DNA from: Limnohabitans sp. WS1
Lineage (GTDB): Bacteria > Pseudomonadota > Gammaproteobacteria > Burkholderiales > Burkholderiaceae_C
NCBI RefSeq assembly: GCF_003063265.1
Contig: NZ_NERU01000007.1
Coordinates: 1-64,000, forward strand
Length of the DNA: 64,000 nucleotides
Direction: 5' to 3'
Shown piece by piece: positions 1-7,376 of this stretch. Within the stretch, counting starts at the first letter, position 1. Each line of letters begins with the position of its first letter. Under the pieces are notes generated by a model that was given only the letters and a program-made list of their open reading frames with translations, did no database searches and was not told the DNA's origin. Both the position numbers and the translations under genes were made by a program.

Positions 1-113
1 CATATGGGCCTCAAGAACTCCCAGAAAACAGGCTCAATTGAATATCAATGTGGGAGTTTTGAGAATTGGGAATGACCCTGAAAGCCAGCATTCATGCGGG
101 CTTCAGGGGTTTA

Positions 114-314
114 TCAGGGACGACTAAATAAGTAACCAAGATATTGATCGAACCAACGTTGATATCGAAGCCCATCAAGCTTTTCCAATGGGTGTTCTAT
201 CTTGCTACAAATGTCTGGCATAGACATCGCCAAGAACAGCGCCCCATACCAATTTTTTTCGTCAATCGAGTTTTGAAGGGAGTGGATAAGGTGATGCATT
301 GTCAAATTATCCAC
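114..314 (-). CDS. Short hypothetical protein, possibly a truncated remnant
   Basis: A 66-residue open frame ending in TGA. Its composition (Trp, Tyr, Asp, Ile-rich helix-like start, one Cys, ending LFSRP) is unlike the His/Gly/Val-rich shadows typical of antisense frames here, so it may be a real gene. I do not recognise a functional family. It resembles in style the N-terminal part of longer hypothetical proteins, and the region after the stop holds no continuation of the frame, so truncation is possible. It lies downstream of paaK on the same strand but is separated from its stop by only 14 bases. Existence as an expressed gene is uncertain. Confidence 0.4.
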   Translation of the reverse strand: MDNLTMHHLIHSLQNSIDEKNWYGALFLAMSMPDICSKIEHPLEKLDGLRYQRWFDQYLGYLFSRP

Positions 315-328
315 CCCGGTATTTTTTT

Positions 329-1630
329 CTACTTGCTGCGCAAATCCAACACCCGCTTGGCTTTGCCCTGACTGCGCTCCACGCCGCCTTCGATTTTGAG
401 TTCAATCGCCACGCTGGAGCCGATGAACACTTTGATCTCGTGCTGCAATTGTTTGGCCGCTGCGCGGGCTTCGACGCTCTCGGGGGAGACACCTGGCTTG
501 GTCTCAACCACCACTTTCAGGTCGTCCATCGGGCCTTCGCGGGTCAACACACACTGGTAGTGCGGGGCCAACTCGGCACGCTTCAAAATCAGCTCTTCGA
601 TCTGGCTGGGGAACACGTTCACGCCCCGGATGATCATCATGTCGTCGCTGCGGCCGGTGATCTTTTCCATGCGGCGCATGTTGCGTGCGGTACCAGGCAG
701 CAGACGCGTCAGGTCACGGGTGCGGTAGCGGATGATGGGCAGCGCTTCCTTGGTCAGGCTGGTGAAGACCAACTCGCCCATTTCGCCATCGGCCACCGGC
801 TCGCCCGTCTCGGGATTGATGATCTCGGGGTAGAAATGGTCTTCCCAGATGGTCGGGCCGTCTTTGGTCTCAATGCATTCACTGGCCACACCCGGCCCCA
901 TCACTTCCGACAGGCCATAGATGTCGACCGCGTCGATGGCCATGCGCTTTTCAATCGCGGCGCGCATGTCGTTGGTCCAGGGCTCAGCGCCAAAGATGCC
1001 GATGCGCAGCGAGCTGGTTTGGGGGTCGATGCCTTGCCGCTCGAATTCGTCGGCAATCGCCAGCATGTAGCTGGGCGTGACCATGATGATGTTGGACTTG
1101 AAGTCCTGAATCAGCTGTACCTGGCGCTCGGTCTGACCGCCACCAAAAGGCACGACCGTGAGGCCGAGTTTTTCGGCACCGTAATGTGCGCCCATGCCGC
1201 CGGTGAACAGGCCATAGCCGTAGCTGATGTGCACCATGTCACCGGGCTTGGCGCCCCCCGCGCGGATGCTGCGGGCCACCACGGTGGACCAGGTGTCGAT
1301 GTCTTTGAGGGTGTAACCCACCACCGTGGGTTTGCCGGTGGTGCCGCTGGACGCATGGATGCGAGCACAGTTTTCACGCGGTACGGCAAACATGCCAAAG
1401 GGGTAGCTGTCGCGCAGGTCGGCTTTGGTGGTGAACGGGAACTTGGCAATGTCGGCCAAGGTTTTGCAGTCGTCAGGGTGCACGCCTGCGGCATCGAATT
1501 TGGCGCGGTACACGGATGAGTTGGCATAGGCGTGTTGCAGCGTTTGCTTCAAGCGCTTGAGCTGCAGGCTACGCAGCTCGTCGATGCTGGCCTTTTCAAT
1601 CGGCTCCAGGGGGAAGGCTTTTTCAGACAT
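329..1630 (-). CDS. paaK: Phenylacetate-CoA ligase PaaK
   Basis: ATP-dependent ligase that converts phenylacetate to phenylacetyl-CoA (AMP forming), the first step of the aerobic hybrid phenylacetate pathway in the cytoplasm. The 433-residue product has the adenylate-forming signature SSGTTGKPTV at about residues 94-103, a YGLSE motif and a C-terminal ITGRSDDMMIIRGVNVFPSQ region typical of PaaK. The chosen ATG at 1630 (MSEKAFPLEP) has GGAGAA just upstream; an in-frame start eight codons earlier has no better site. It is the last gene of a minus-strand set paaG-paaI-paaK, 33 bases after paaI. The epoxidase genes paaABCDE are not in this window. Identification is strong from length and motifs. 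Confidence 0.95.
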   Translation of the reverse strand: MSEKAFPLEPIEKASIDELRSLQLKRLKQTLQHAYANSSVYRAKFDAAGVHPDDCKTLADIAKFPFTTKADLRDSYPFGMFAVPRENCARIHASSGTTGKPTVVGYTLKDIDTWSTVVARSIRAGGAKPGDMVHISYGYGLFTGGMGAHYGAEKLGLTVVPFGGGQTERQVQLIQDFKSNIIMVTPSYMLAIADEFERQGIDPQTSSLRIGIFGAEPWTNDMRAAIEKRMAIDAVDIYGLSEVMGPGVASECIETKDGPTIWEDHFYPEIINPETGEPVADGEMGELVFTSLTKEALPIIRYRTRDLTRLLPGTARNMRRMEKITGRSDDMMIIRGVNVFPSQIEELILKRAELAPHYQCVLTREGPMDDLKVVVETKPGVSPESVEARAAAKQLQHEIKVFIGSSVAIELKIEGGVERSQGKAKRVLDLRSK

Positions 1631-1663
1631 GAGGTTCTCCAGATTCAAAATCAATAAAGGGTT

Positions 1664-2101
1664 TCACTCGGGCACAACCGTGCCCTGAATTTGAGCGCTC
1701 TTGCCGCGGAACATGGCAATCACTTCACCGTTTTGGTTGCTGACTTTCATGTCGTAAATGCCATGGCGTCCGCTGAGTGTTTGTTCAAGGCCTTCGCAGG
1801 TCAGCACATCGCCCAGCTTGCCGGGCTTCAAAAATTCGATGCTGCAACCCGCCGCCACCGCGTTCTTGTTGTAACTGTTGCAGGCAAAGGCAAACGTGGA
1901 ATCGGCCAGCGTGAAGATGAAGCCGCCATGGCAGATCTTGTGACCATTCAGGTGCAGCTCTTTGACCACCATGCGCATCAGGGCACGGCCGGGCTCGCAG
2001 GCCAGCAGCTCCATGCCCATGGTGTCTTTGGAGGCCACATCGACTGCGAACATCGTGTCGCCCACCAAACGGGCGAGGGCTTTGGGGTCTGGGGTACTCA
2101 T
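1664..2101 (-). CDS. paaI: Hydroxyphenylacetyl-CoA thioesterase PaaI
   Basis: Hotdog-fold thioesterase of the phenylacetate pathway; PaaI hydrolyses ring-hydroxylated phenylacetyl-CoA and related dead-end thioesters and so frees trapped CoA. The 145-residue protein has the PaaI-type core N52-G-H and H58-GGFIFTLADS, with the Asp at residue 67 matching the catalytic acid of the family, and a C-terminal YDMKV.N..GEVIAMFRG strand. It sits between paaG and paaK on the same strand with gaps of 13 and 33 bases, which supports co-transcription. Confidence 0.93.
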   Translation of the reverse strand: MSTPDPKALARLVGDTMFAVDVASKDTMGMELLACEPGRALMRMVVKELHLNGHKICHGGFIFTLADSTFAFACNSYNKNAVAAGCSIEFLKPGKLGDVLTCEGLEQTLSGRHGIYDMKVSNQNGEVIAMFRGKSAQIQGTVVPE

Positions 2102-2114
2102 CGTTTGCCTTGGA

Positions 2115-2915
2115 TCATTGGCCCGTGAATTTCGGGGCGCGTTTTTGCAAAAAGGCGTTCACGCCTTCCATGTAGTCGTGTGTTTTGCCCAGCGCCGATT
2201 GCGTGTCACGCTCGACGTTCAGGTGCGCGTCCAGCGAACGGGTGCCCGCATCGCGCAGCAAGTGGCGTGTGGCCACCAGGGCCTGGGTCGGCATCACCGC
2301 CAGCTTCTCGGCCATCGCCAGGGCGGCGGCCACGCAGTCCTCGGCCACCTCCCAAATCAAGCCCCACTCTTTGGCTTTGTCGGCGCTCAACTTGTCACCT
2401 GTCATGGCCAAGGCCATGGCGCGGGGCAGGCCCAGGCGCTCGACCAGCAACCAGCTGCCCCCAGCGTCGGGAATCAGGCCAATCTTGCTGAAGGCCTGCA
2501 CAAAACTGGCGGTGGGTGCGGCAATGGCGATGTCGCAGGCCATGGCCACCGATGCGCCGGCTCCTGCGGCAACACCGTTGACGGCGCAAATGACCGGCAT
2601 GCGCAGCGACTGCAGACGGCGCGTGGTGGGGTTGAAGGTGTCGTTGATCACCGGCCCGGGGTCGGCACGTTCGAGCAAGCCAGGGCCGGGGGTGAAATCG
2701 AGTTCGGACAAATCAAGTCCGGCGCAAAAGCCACGACCTGCACCCGTCAAAACCAAGGCACGCACGGCAGGGTTGGCCTCGGCCTGGTCAAAGGCTGCCC
2801 ACAAAGCGTGGTGCATTTCGCGTGTGAAACTGTTGAGGGCCTGTGGGCGGTTGAGCGTGACCAGCGCCACAGCGCCTCGCACTTCATACAGCACCGATGC
2901 GGTGGATTCGGTCAT
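2115..2915 (-). CDS. paaG: Epoxyphenylacetyl-CoA isomerase PaaG (crotonase family)
   Basis: Crotonase-fold enzyme; PaaG isomerises the 1,2-epoxyphenylacetyl-CoA to the seven-membered oxepin-CoA. The 266-residue sequence shows the oxyanion-hole segment GRGFCAGLDLSEL (about residues 60-72), GAGASVAMACDIAIAA (about 118-133) and IGLIPDAGGSW (about 145-155). The Asp in the PDAGG motif where hydratases carry other residues fits an isomerase of the PaaG/PaaB type. First gene of the minus-strand paa set. A palindrome probably bound by a regulator lies about 30 bases upstream of its start. A general enoyl-CoA hydratase/isomerase is the alternative call. Confidence 0.88.
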   Translation of the reverse strand: MTESTASVLYEVRGAVALVTLNRPQALNSFTREMHHALWAAFDQAEANPAVRALVLTGAGRGFCAGLDLSELDFTPGPGLLERADPGPVINDTFNPTTRRLQSLRMPVICAVNGVAAGAGASVAMACDIAIAAPTASFVQAFSKIGLIPDAGGSWLLVERLGLPRAMALAMTGDKLSADKAKEWGLIWEVAEDCVAAALAMAEKLAVMPTQALVATRHLLRDAGTRSLDAHLNVERDTQSALGKTHDYMEGVNAFLQKRAPKFTGQ

Positions 2916-2944
2916 GTCGTGTCTCCTTAATCTCCGAATGTACC

Positions 2945-2970
2945 ATTAACCGACCGCACGGTTGGTTAAT
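2945..2970. promoter_or_regulatory. 26-bp palindrome, candidate paa operator
   Basis: The half sites ATTAACCGACC and GGTTGGTTAAT form an inverted repeat; 11 of 13 base pairs are complementary around the centre at 2957/2958. It lies in the divergent region between paaG (start 2915) and the enoyl-CoA hydratase (start 3064). Long ATTAACC-type palindromes in front of paa genes are what TetR-family PaaR proteins of Burkholderiales recognise; assignment to PaaR is inferred, and the regulator gene is not in the window. Confidence 0.65.
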
Positions 2971-3063
2971 GTTTTCCCTATGCACGCCCCAACGCCAGAG
3001 CGACAGGCTTGGTACAGCTGGCGTGGTTATAGTCACCGTTTGACATCACTGCTGGAGAAAACC

Positions 3064-3843
3064 ATGAGCTACGAAAACATTGAAGTCCGCACCGAAGGCG
3101 GCCAAGTGGGCATCATCACCCTCAACCGCCCCAAAGCCCTGAATGCGCTCAACGGGGCCTTGATGGACGAGCTGGGCACTGCGCTCAAAGCCTTCGACGC
3201 CGACGAAGCCATCGGCTGCATCATCATCACCGGCAGCGAAAAAGCTTTTGCAGCGGGCGCCGACATCGCGGCCATGGCCAAATTCAATTTTCATGAGGTT
3301 TATAAAAACGACTTCATCACCCGCAACTGGGAAACCATCCGCAGCATTCGCAAACCGGTGATCGCGGCCGTGAGCGGCTTTGCACTGGGCGGCGGCTGCG
3401 AGCTGGCCATGATGTGTGACTTCATCATCGCCGCTGACAACGCCAAGTTTGGTCAGCCCGAAATCAAAATCGGCATCATCCCCGGCGCAGGCGGCACGCA
3501 GCGTCTGCCCCGCGCCATGGGCAAGTCCAAGGCCATGGACTTGGTGCTCACCGGGCGCATGATGGATGCCAACGAGGCCGAGCGCGGCGGTTTGGTCAGT
3601 CGTGTCGTGCCGCTGGACAAGCTGATGGACGAAGCTCTGGGCGCTGCTTTGATGATTTGTGGCTATGGCCAGTTGTCGGTGATGGCGGCCAAAGAAAGCG
3701 TGAACCGCGCCTTTGAGAGCGGCCTGAGCGACGGCGTGATGTTCGAGCGCCGCATGTTCCACGGTCTGTTTGCCACCGCTGACCAAAAAGAAGGCATGGA
3801 CGCGTTTTTGAACAAGCGTGCGCCGAAGTTCATCCACGGCTGA
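3064..3843 (+). CDS. Enoyl-CoA hydratase (PaaF-like)
   Basis: Cytoplasmic crotonase that hydrates 2-enoyl-CoA to 3-hydroxyacyl-CoA. The 259-residue product has both catalytic glutamates of true hydratases: E113 in [11 protein letters not shown] and E133 in FGQPEIKIG, plus AAGADIAAM for the oxyanion hole and [12 protein letters not shown]. The start at 3064 (MSYENIEV) has CTGGAGAAAACC in front; the longer open frame upstream runs through the operator and is not coding. It is divergent from paaG and shares the intergenic palindrome, so it probably serves as the 2,3-dehydroadipyl-CoA hydratase of the phenylacetate pathway (PaaF role), though a beta-oxidation role cannot be excluded. Confidence 0.92.
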   Translation: MSYENIEVRTEGGQVGIITLNRPKALNALNGALMDELGTALKAFDADEAIGCIIITGSEKAFAAGADIAAMAKFNFHEVYKNDFITRNWETIRSIRKPVIAAVSGFALGGGCELAMMCDFIIAADNAKFGQPEIKIGIIPGAGGTQRLPRAMGKSKAMDLVLTGRMMDANEAERGGLVSRVVPLDKLMDEALGAALMICGYGQLSVMAAKESVNRAFESGLSDGVMFERRMFHGLFATADQKEGMDAFLNKRAPKFIHG

Positions 3844-3920
3844 GACGATGATCCATCTTCAGAATGTCATTTCGCGAAGCGATGACATGACGGACCCTCA
3901 AGGATCGACTTGCTAGAGAT

Positions 3921-3947
3921 TTGTAGGTCGGTACCTTCAGGTCCGAC
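3921..3947. repeat. REP-like element, TGTAGGTCGG family
   Basis: The segment TTGTAGGTCGGTACC followed by TTCAG and CCGACA is a degenerate copy of the element found as an inverted pair at 25291-25363. The outer GTCGG/CCGAC can form a 5-bp stem. It lies in the 175-base gap between the convergent hydratase and fdhD genes, a usual location for REP sequences. Confidence 0.55.
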
Positions 3948-4018
3948 ACAGCGACAGTGAACGCATGGGCTTTAAAACTGTCGCCGCGTGTAGTTGGACC
4001 TGTCAGACAGTCAGGTTG

Positions 4019-4897
4019 TCAAGGTGTCAGCAGCTCAGGCTGCCAAACCAGACGCTCTGGCGCGCTGAAGCACAGGAAGCGCTTGTTGGTGGCGCGGCCG
4101 ATGGCGCACAGACCGAGGCGCTTGGAGACATCGAGGCCCATTTGGGTGATGCCGCTGCGTGACACAACCACGGGCACGCCCATCTGGGCAGATTTGATCA
4201 CCATCTCGCTGGTCAAACGGCCCGTGGTGTAGAACACCTTGTCTTGGCCGCTCACATCGTTCATCCACATCCACCCGGCAATGGTGTCCACTGCGTTGTG
4301 ACGCCCCACGTCTTCCACAAACATGAGCATCTCGTCGCCCTGAAACAAGGCGCAGCCGTGCACCGAGCCGGACGATTTGTAGGTGGTTTCTTGCAGGCGG
4401 ATGGCGTTGACCAAGCCATAGAGCTGGCCTTGCGTGATCTGGGCGGACGGCAATTGAATCTCGTCAATGTGGGCCATCAAGTCGCCAAACACGCTGCCCT
4501 GACCGCAACCGGTGGTCACGACGCGGTCAGCACTGCGCTCAACCACCACTTGAGCCCCCGCACGGGTTTTGACTGCCGCCACGCCAGGCTCACCGATTTC
4601 GCCTTCTCCAATCGTCCAGTCCACCGTGATCGATTCAATTTGGTCCACCGAATCCACCAAACGTTGGTTGCGCAAAAAGCCCAAGACCAACCATTCGGGC
4701 TCAGCACCCAAGGTCATCAGCGTCACCAGTTCTTTTTTGTCCAAATAAACGGTCAGTGCCCTCTCGGCGGGGATTTGTGTTTCGGAGTGTTCACCCCATT
4801 CATTGCACACCTTCACGTTGCGGGTCAGGGGTGCACGCGCTTGCGTGATGTGGGGCTTGGCCAATGTGGGCACAGGGGTATTCATAACAGCAGACAT
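4019..4897 (-). CDS. fdhD: Formate dehydrogenase sulfurtransferase FdhD
   Basis: FdhD passes sulfur from a cysteine desulfurase to the molybdenum cofactor before insertion into formate dehydrogenase, which is essential for activity. The 292-residue protein carries the family motif EDVGRHNAVD at about 195-204 and the loop TTGCGQGS with C131. The E. coli enzyme has a CxxC there; here the second position is Gly. C-terminal SRSGITQMGLDVSKRLGL and GRATNKRFLCFS-like segments fit the family. It is the last gene of the periplasmic FDH operon, following the small secreted protein by 70 bases. An alternative ATG lies four codons downstream. Confidence 0.93.
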   Translation of the reverse strand: MSAVMNTPVPTLAKPHITQARAPLTRNVKVCNEWGEHSETQIPAERALTVYLDKKELVTLMTLGAEPEWLVLGFLRNQRLVDSVDQIESITVDWTIGEGEIGEPGVAAVKTRAGAQVVVERSADRVVTTGCGQGSVFGDLMAHIDEIQLPSAQITQGQLYGLVNAIRLQETTYKSSGSVHGCALFQGDEMLMFVEDVGRHNAVDTIAGWMWMNDVSGQDKVFYTTGRLTSEMVIKSAQMGVPVVVSRSGITQMGLDVSKRLGLCAIGRATNKRFLCFSAPERLVWQPELLTP

Positions 4898-4967
4898 GGC
4901 AAGAGCCTAACGTAAAAATCCCCCGACGTTGCCGACGGGGGATTTGGCAGTGAAGCAGAAAAAAGGA

Positions 4968-5300
4968 TCAGCCTTTTTTGGCAGGTGCTGCCGCTGGCTT
5001 GGCCCCAGCAGCTGCGGCAGGTGCCGCCGCCGTGGTTTCAGCAGGCTTGTAAGCACCCGGGTCCACACAAGCGGGTGTGGCCGTGGGTGCAGCTTTGCCC
5101 TTGCCATTGGTTTTGTAATAGTGCGCTGCCACTTTTTCGCGTGACTTGCACAGCTGGAAGTCGGCCACTTTGTTGCCGTGTGCGGTTTTGGCAGCGGCTT
5201 CTACGGCCTTGGCTTTGGCCTCGTCGCTCAAGGCGGGCAATTTGGCCATGGCGCCAAAGCTGATGGCCAGTGCCGACATGACAAGCAGGTATTTTTTCAT
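4968..5300 (-). CDS. Small secreted Ala/Pro-rich protein of the FDH operon
   Basis: A 110-residue protein with an N-terminal signal peptide (MKKYLLVMSALAISFGAMA) and an Ala/Pro-rich tail ending in KKG. Two cysteines in the middle (QLCKSREKVAAHYYK and TPACVDPG) could form a disulfide or a ligand pair in the periplasm. The ATG at 5300 has GGAGAACACC upstream; a longer frame starts earlier without support. It lies between the cytochrome b subunit and fdhD on the same strand, so it is probably an accessory to the periplasmic formate dehydrogenase. I do not recognise a named family. Confidence 0.75.
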   Translation of the reverse strand: MKKYLLVMSALAISFGAMAKLPALSDEAKAKAVEAAAKTAHGNKVADFQLCKSREKVAAHYYKTNGKGKAAPTATPACVDPGAYKPAETTAAAPAAAAGAKPAAAPAKKG

Positions 5301-5314
5301 GGTGTTCTCCTGGC

Positions 5315-6502
5315 TCAAACAGAAGCCGTTTTAGCGGGTGTCACAGCTGCGTCCGATGCAGGCACAGAGCGTTGCGCCGGAATCTTGCCGGACTTGATGT
5401 CCTTGTACCAAAGTTCATGGTGTTCTTTGGCCCAAGTTTCGTCCACATAGCCTTCGCGCATGGCTTTGTAAGCACCGCGCATGCCGATCGTGCCCATGTA
5501 AATGTGACCAATGAACATGGCCATCATGAACAAGGCGGCCACGCCGTGGATCATGGCTGCGATCTGCATGGTGCCGCGCTCGTAGATCAGACCGGGGATG
5601 AGCATGTCCAGCACCAAGCCAGAACCCACCACGATCAAACCGAGGAACAACACACCGCCCCAGAACACCACCTTTTCACCGGCATTGAAACGGTGCGAAG
5701 GAACCTCGGTGCCTGAGAACAAGCCGCCGCCTTTGGCCAGCCACACCAAGTCTTCTTTGGATGGCAAGTTGTCTTTCAAGAAAGTGACAAACACAATCAC
5801 CAAAGACACAGCAAACAAAGGTCCTGCGAAGTTGTGGATGTTTTTCAAGGCAAATGACAACCAGCCAAACAAGGTGCCACCCAAGATAGGCAGCAAAAAG
5901 AATTTGCCATAAGCCATCACGAGGCCAGAGATGGCGAGTGCGCAAAACGCAATCGCATTGGCCCAGTGGGCCGAGCGCTCAAAGGGCGTGAAACGCTCAA
6001 TCTTGCGACCTGTTTCCTGGCCATGCAACTCCATCGTGCCTTTGCTGAAGTAAAACAACGCCATCGCACCGACAGCAATGAACAACAAAGCCGCACCGTA
6101 AGGAATGATGATGTTGTTGCGCACCTGCCGCCAAGACTCACCGGCCGAAGCCAAACGGGAACCAGGGTACTGCACAAAGGGTTGAATCAAGTTGCCAGCT
6201 TCAGGAGCCTGGCTTTTGGGCAAACTCGTGTACCCATTCACGCCTTGGCCCACCGCACGCCACATGGGCGCATTGTTGCCGGGTTGAACTTGTGCACGCT
6301 CGGCATTGGTTTGGTCTTTGTATTGGGCATCAGCATCGGCGCTGGGTGCCAATTGAAAGACGTTGGCGCTTTTCACGCCCAAGCTGGTTTCAGCTTGTGC
6401 AGTGGGCGCTGACGCAGAGGCGGGCGCAGCCGGAGCTGGCGTTTGGGCGGACACGCCCATCGCCGCCAAGGCCAGCCCGAAAGTCAATAACATGCGGCGC
6501 AT
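5315..6502 (-). CDS. fdhC: Formate dehydrogenase gamma subunit, cytochrome b556
   Basis: Membrane cytochrome b that takes electrons from the Fe-S subunit and reduces quinone. The 395-residue product starts with a signal-like segment (MRRMLLTFGLALAAMG), has an Ala/Pro-rich and then a soluble stretch, and then about five transmembrane helices. Candidate haem ligands are in RFTPFERSAHW, NIHNFAGP, MIHGVAAL and IGHIYMG, as in FdnI/FdoI relatives. The N-terminal ~130 residues before the first family helix are longer than in E. coli FdnI. ATG 6502 follows GGAGAAGTTC; a GTG at 6523 overlapping the upstream stop is the alternative. Gene symbol follows common fdhABC usage. Confidence 0.9.
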   Translation of the reverse strand: MRRMLLTFGLALAAMGVSAQTPAPAAPASASAPTAQAETSLGVKSANVFQLAPSADADAQYKDQTNAERAQVQPGNNAPMWRAVGQGVNGYTSLPKSQAPEAGNLIQPFVQYPGSRLASAGESWRQVRNNIIIPYGAALLFIAVGAMALFYFSKGTMELHGQETGRKIERFTPFERSAHWANAIAFCALAISGLVMAYGKFFLLPILGGTLFGWLSFALKNIHNFAGPLFAVSLVIVFVTFLKDNLPSKEDLVWLAKGGGLFSGTEVPSHRFNAGEKVVFWGGVLFLGLIVVGSGLVLDMLIPGLIYERGTMQIAAMIHGVAALFMMAMFIGHIYMGTIGMRGAYKAMREGYVDETWAKEHHELWYKDIKSGKIPAQRSVPASDAAVTPAKTASV

Positions 6503-6519
6503 GAACTTCTCCTTGGCGC

Positions 6520-6744
6520 TCACTTGGGTGCGCGGACGTGGTCGTTTTGGCCGTAAGTGGCACGGGCCTTGAGGTGGTTGGCCCAGCCGTCTTTGTCACC
6601 GGCTTTCCAACCGGCTTCGGTGAAAGAGGCCACGCCCGTGCCGCTGTAGGCCGGTTTGTCGGTCCGCACGCCTTTGACGTCTTGCGGTTTTTCGCCGCAA
6701 GCCACCAACATGGCAGCGCTGCAAATGATGAAAGCTGCTTTCAT
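6520..6744 (-). CDS. Small lipoprotein of the FDH operon
   Basis: A 74-residue protein with a hydrophobic start and a lipobox-like MLVACGEK, so it is probably a lipid-anchored periplasmic protein. The rest is short and polar (GTGVASFTEAGWKAGDKDGW). It lies between the Fe-S subunit gene and the cytochrome b gene, two bases after the former and touching the latter, so it is translated in step with them. Homologous small proteins are known beside betaproteobacterial formate dehydrogenases, but I know of no defined function. Confidence 0.75.
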   Translation of the reverse strand: MKAAFIICSAAMLVACGEKPQDVKGVRTDKPAYSGTGVASFTEAGWKAGDKDGWANHLKARATYGQNDHVRAPK

Positions 6745-6746
6745 GT

Positions 6747-7358
6747 TCAGGCTCCTTGTTTGGCGGGTTTGGCCTGGTTGCCGTAAGCGGTGCCCCAGCC
6801 CCAGACTTCGGCGCCAGCACCACGGCTGATCACTCGGCCACGCAAGATGTCGGTGATGACATCGCCGTCACCGGCGAGCAAGGCCTTGGTCGAGCACATC
6901 TCTGCGCAAGCGGGCAATTTGCCCTCGGCCAAACGGTTGCGACCGTATTTTTCGAATTCGGACTGGCTGCCGTGCTCTTCGGGGCCACCGGCACAGAAGG
7001 TGCACTTGTCCATCTTGCCGCGCAAGCCGAACGTGCCGTTGGACGGGAATTGGGGTGCACCAAACGGGCAGGCATAAGAGCAGTAGCCGCAGCCAATGCA
7101 AATGTCCTTGTCGTGCAGCACCACGCCTTCTTCGGTTTTGTAGAAGCAGTTGACCGGGCAAACGGCCATGCAAGGCGCGTCAGAGCAGTGCATGCAAGCC
7201 ACCGAAATCGACTTCTCACCCGGAACGCCGTCGTTCAAGGTGACCACACGGCGGCGGTTCACGCCCCATGGAACTTCGTGCTCGTTTTTGCAAGCGGTCA
7301 CGCAGCCGTTGCATTCGATGCAGCGCTCTGCATCGCAGATAAATTTCATTCGTGCCAT
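6747..7358 (-). CDS. fdhB: Formate dehydrogenase iron-sulfur (beta) subunit
   Basis: Electron-transfer subunit carrying four [4Fe-4S] clusters between the catalytic subunit and the cytochrome b. The 203-residue protein shows the four cysteine groups CIECNGCVTAC, CMHCSDAPCMAVCP, CIGCGYCSYACP and CTFCAGGPEE...CAEMC in the order usual for DMSO reductase-type beta subunits. It has no signal peptide, so it is probably exported together with the Tat-tagged alpha subunit. It lacks the long C-terminal membrane helix of E. coli FdnH. It follows fdhA by 18 bases. Confidence 0.94.
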   Translation of the reverse strand: MARMKFICDAERCIECNGCVTACKNEHEVPWGVNRRRVVTLNDGVPGEKSISVACMHCSDAPCMAVCPVNCFYKTEEGVVLHDKDICIGCGYCSYACPFGAPQFPSNGTFGLRGKMDKCTFCAGGPEEHGSQSEFEKYGRNRLAEGKLPACAEMCSTKALLAGDGDVITDILRGRVISRGAGAEVWGWGTAYGNQAKPAKQGA

Positions 7359-7376
7359 CGTGTTCTCCTGATGCGC

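Noticed and set aside
299..1519. 406-codon open frame opposite paaK
   Set aside because: Shadow of paaK with biased composition and no motif.
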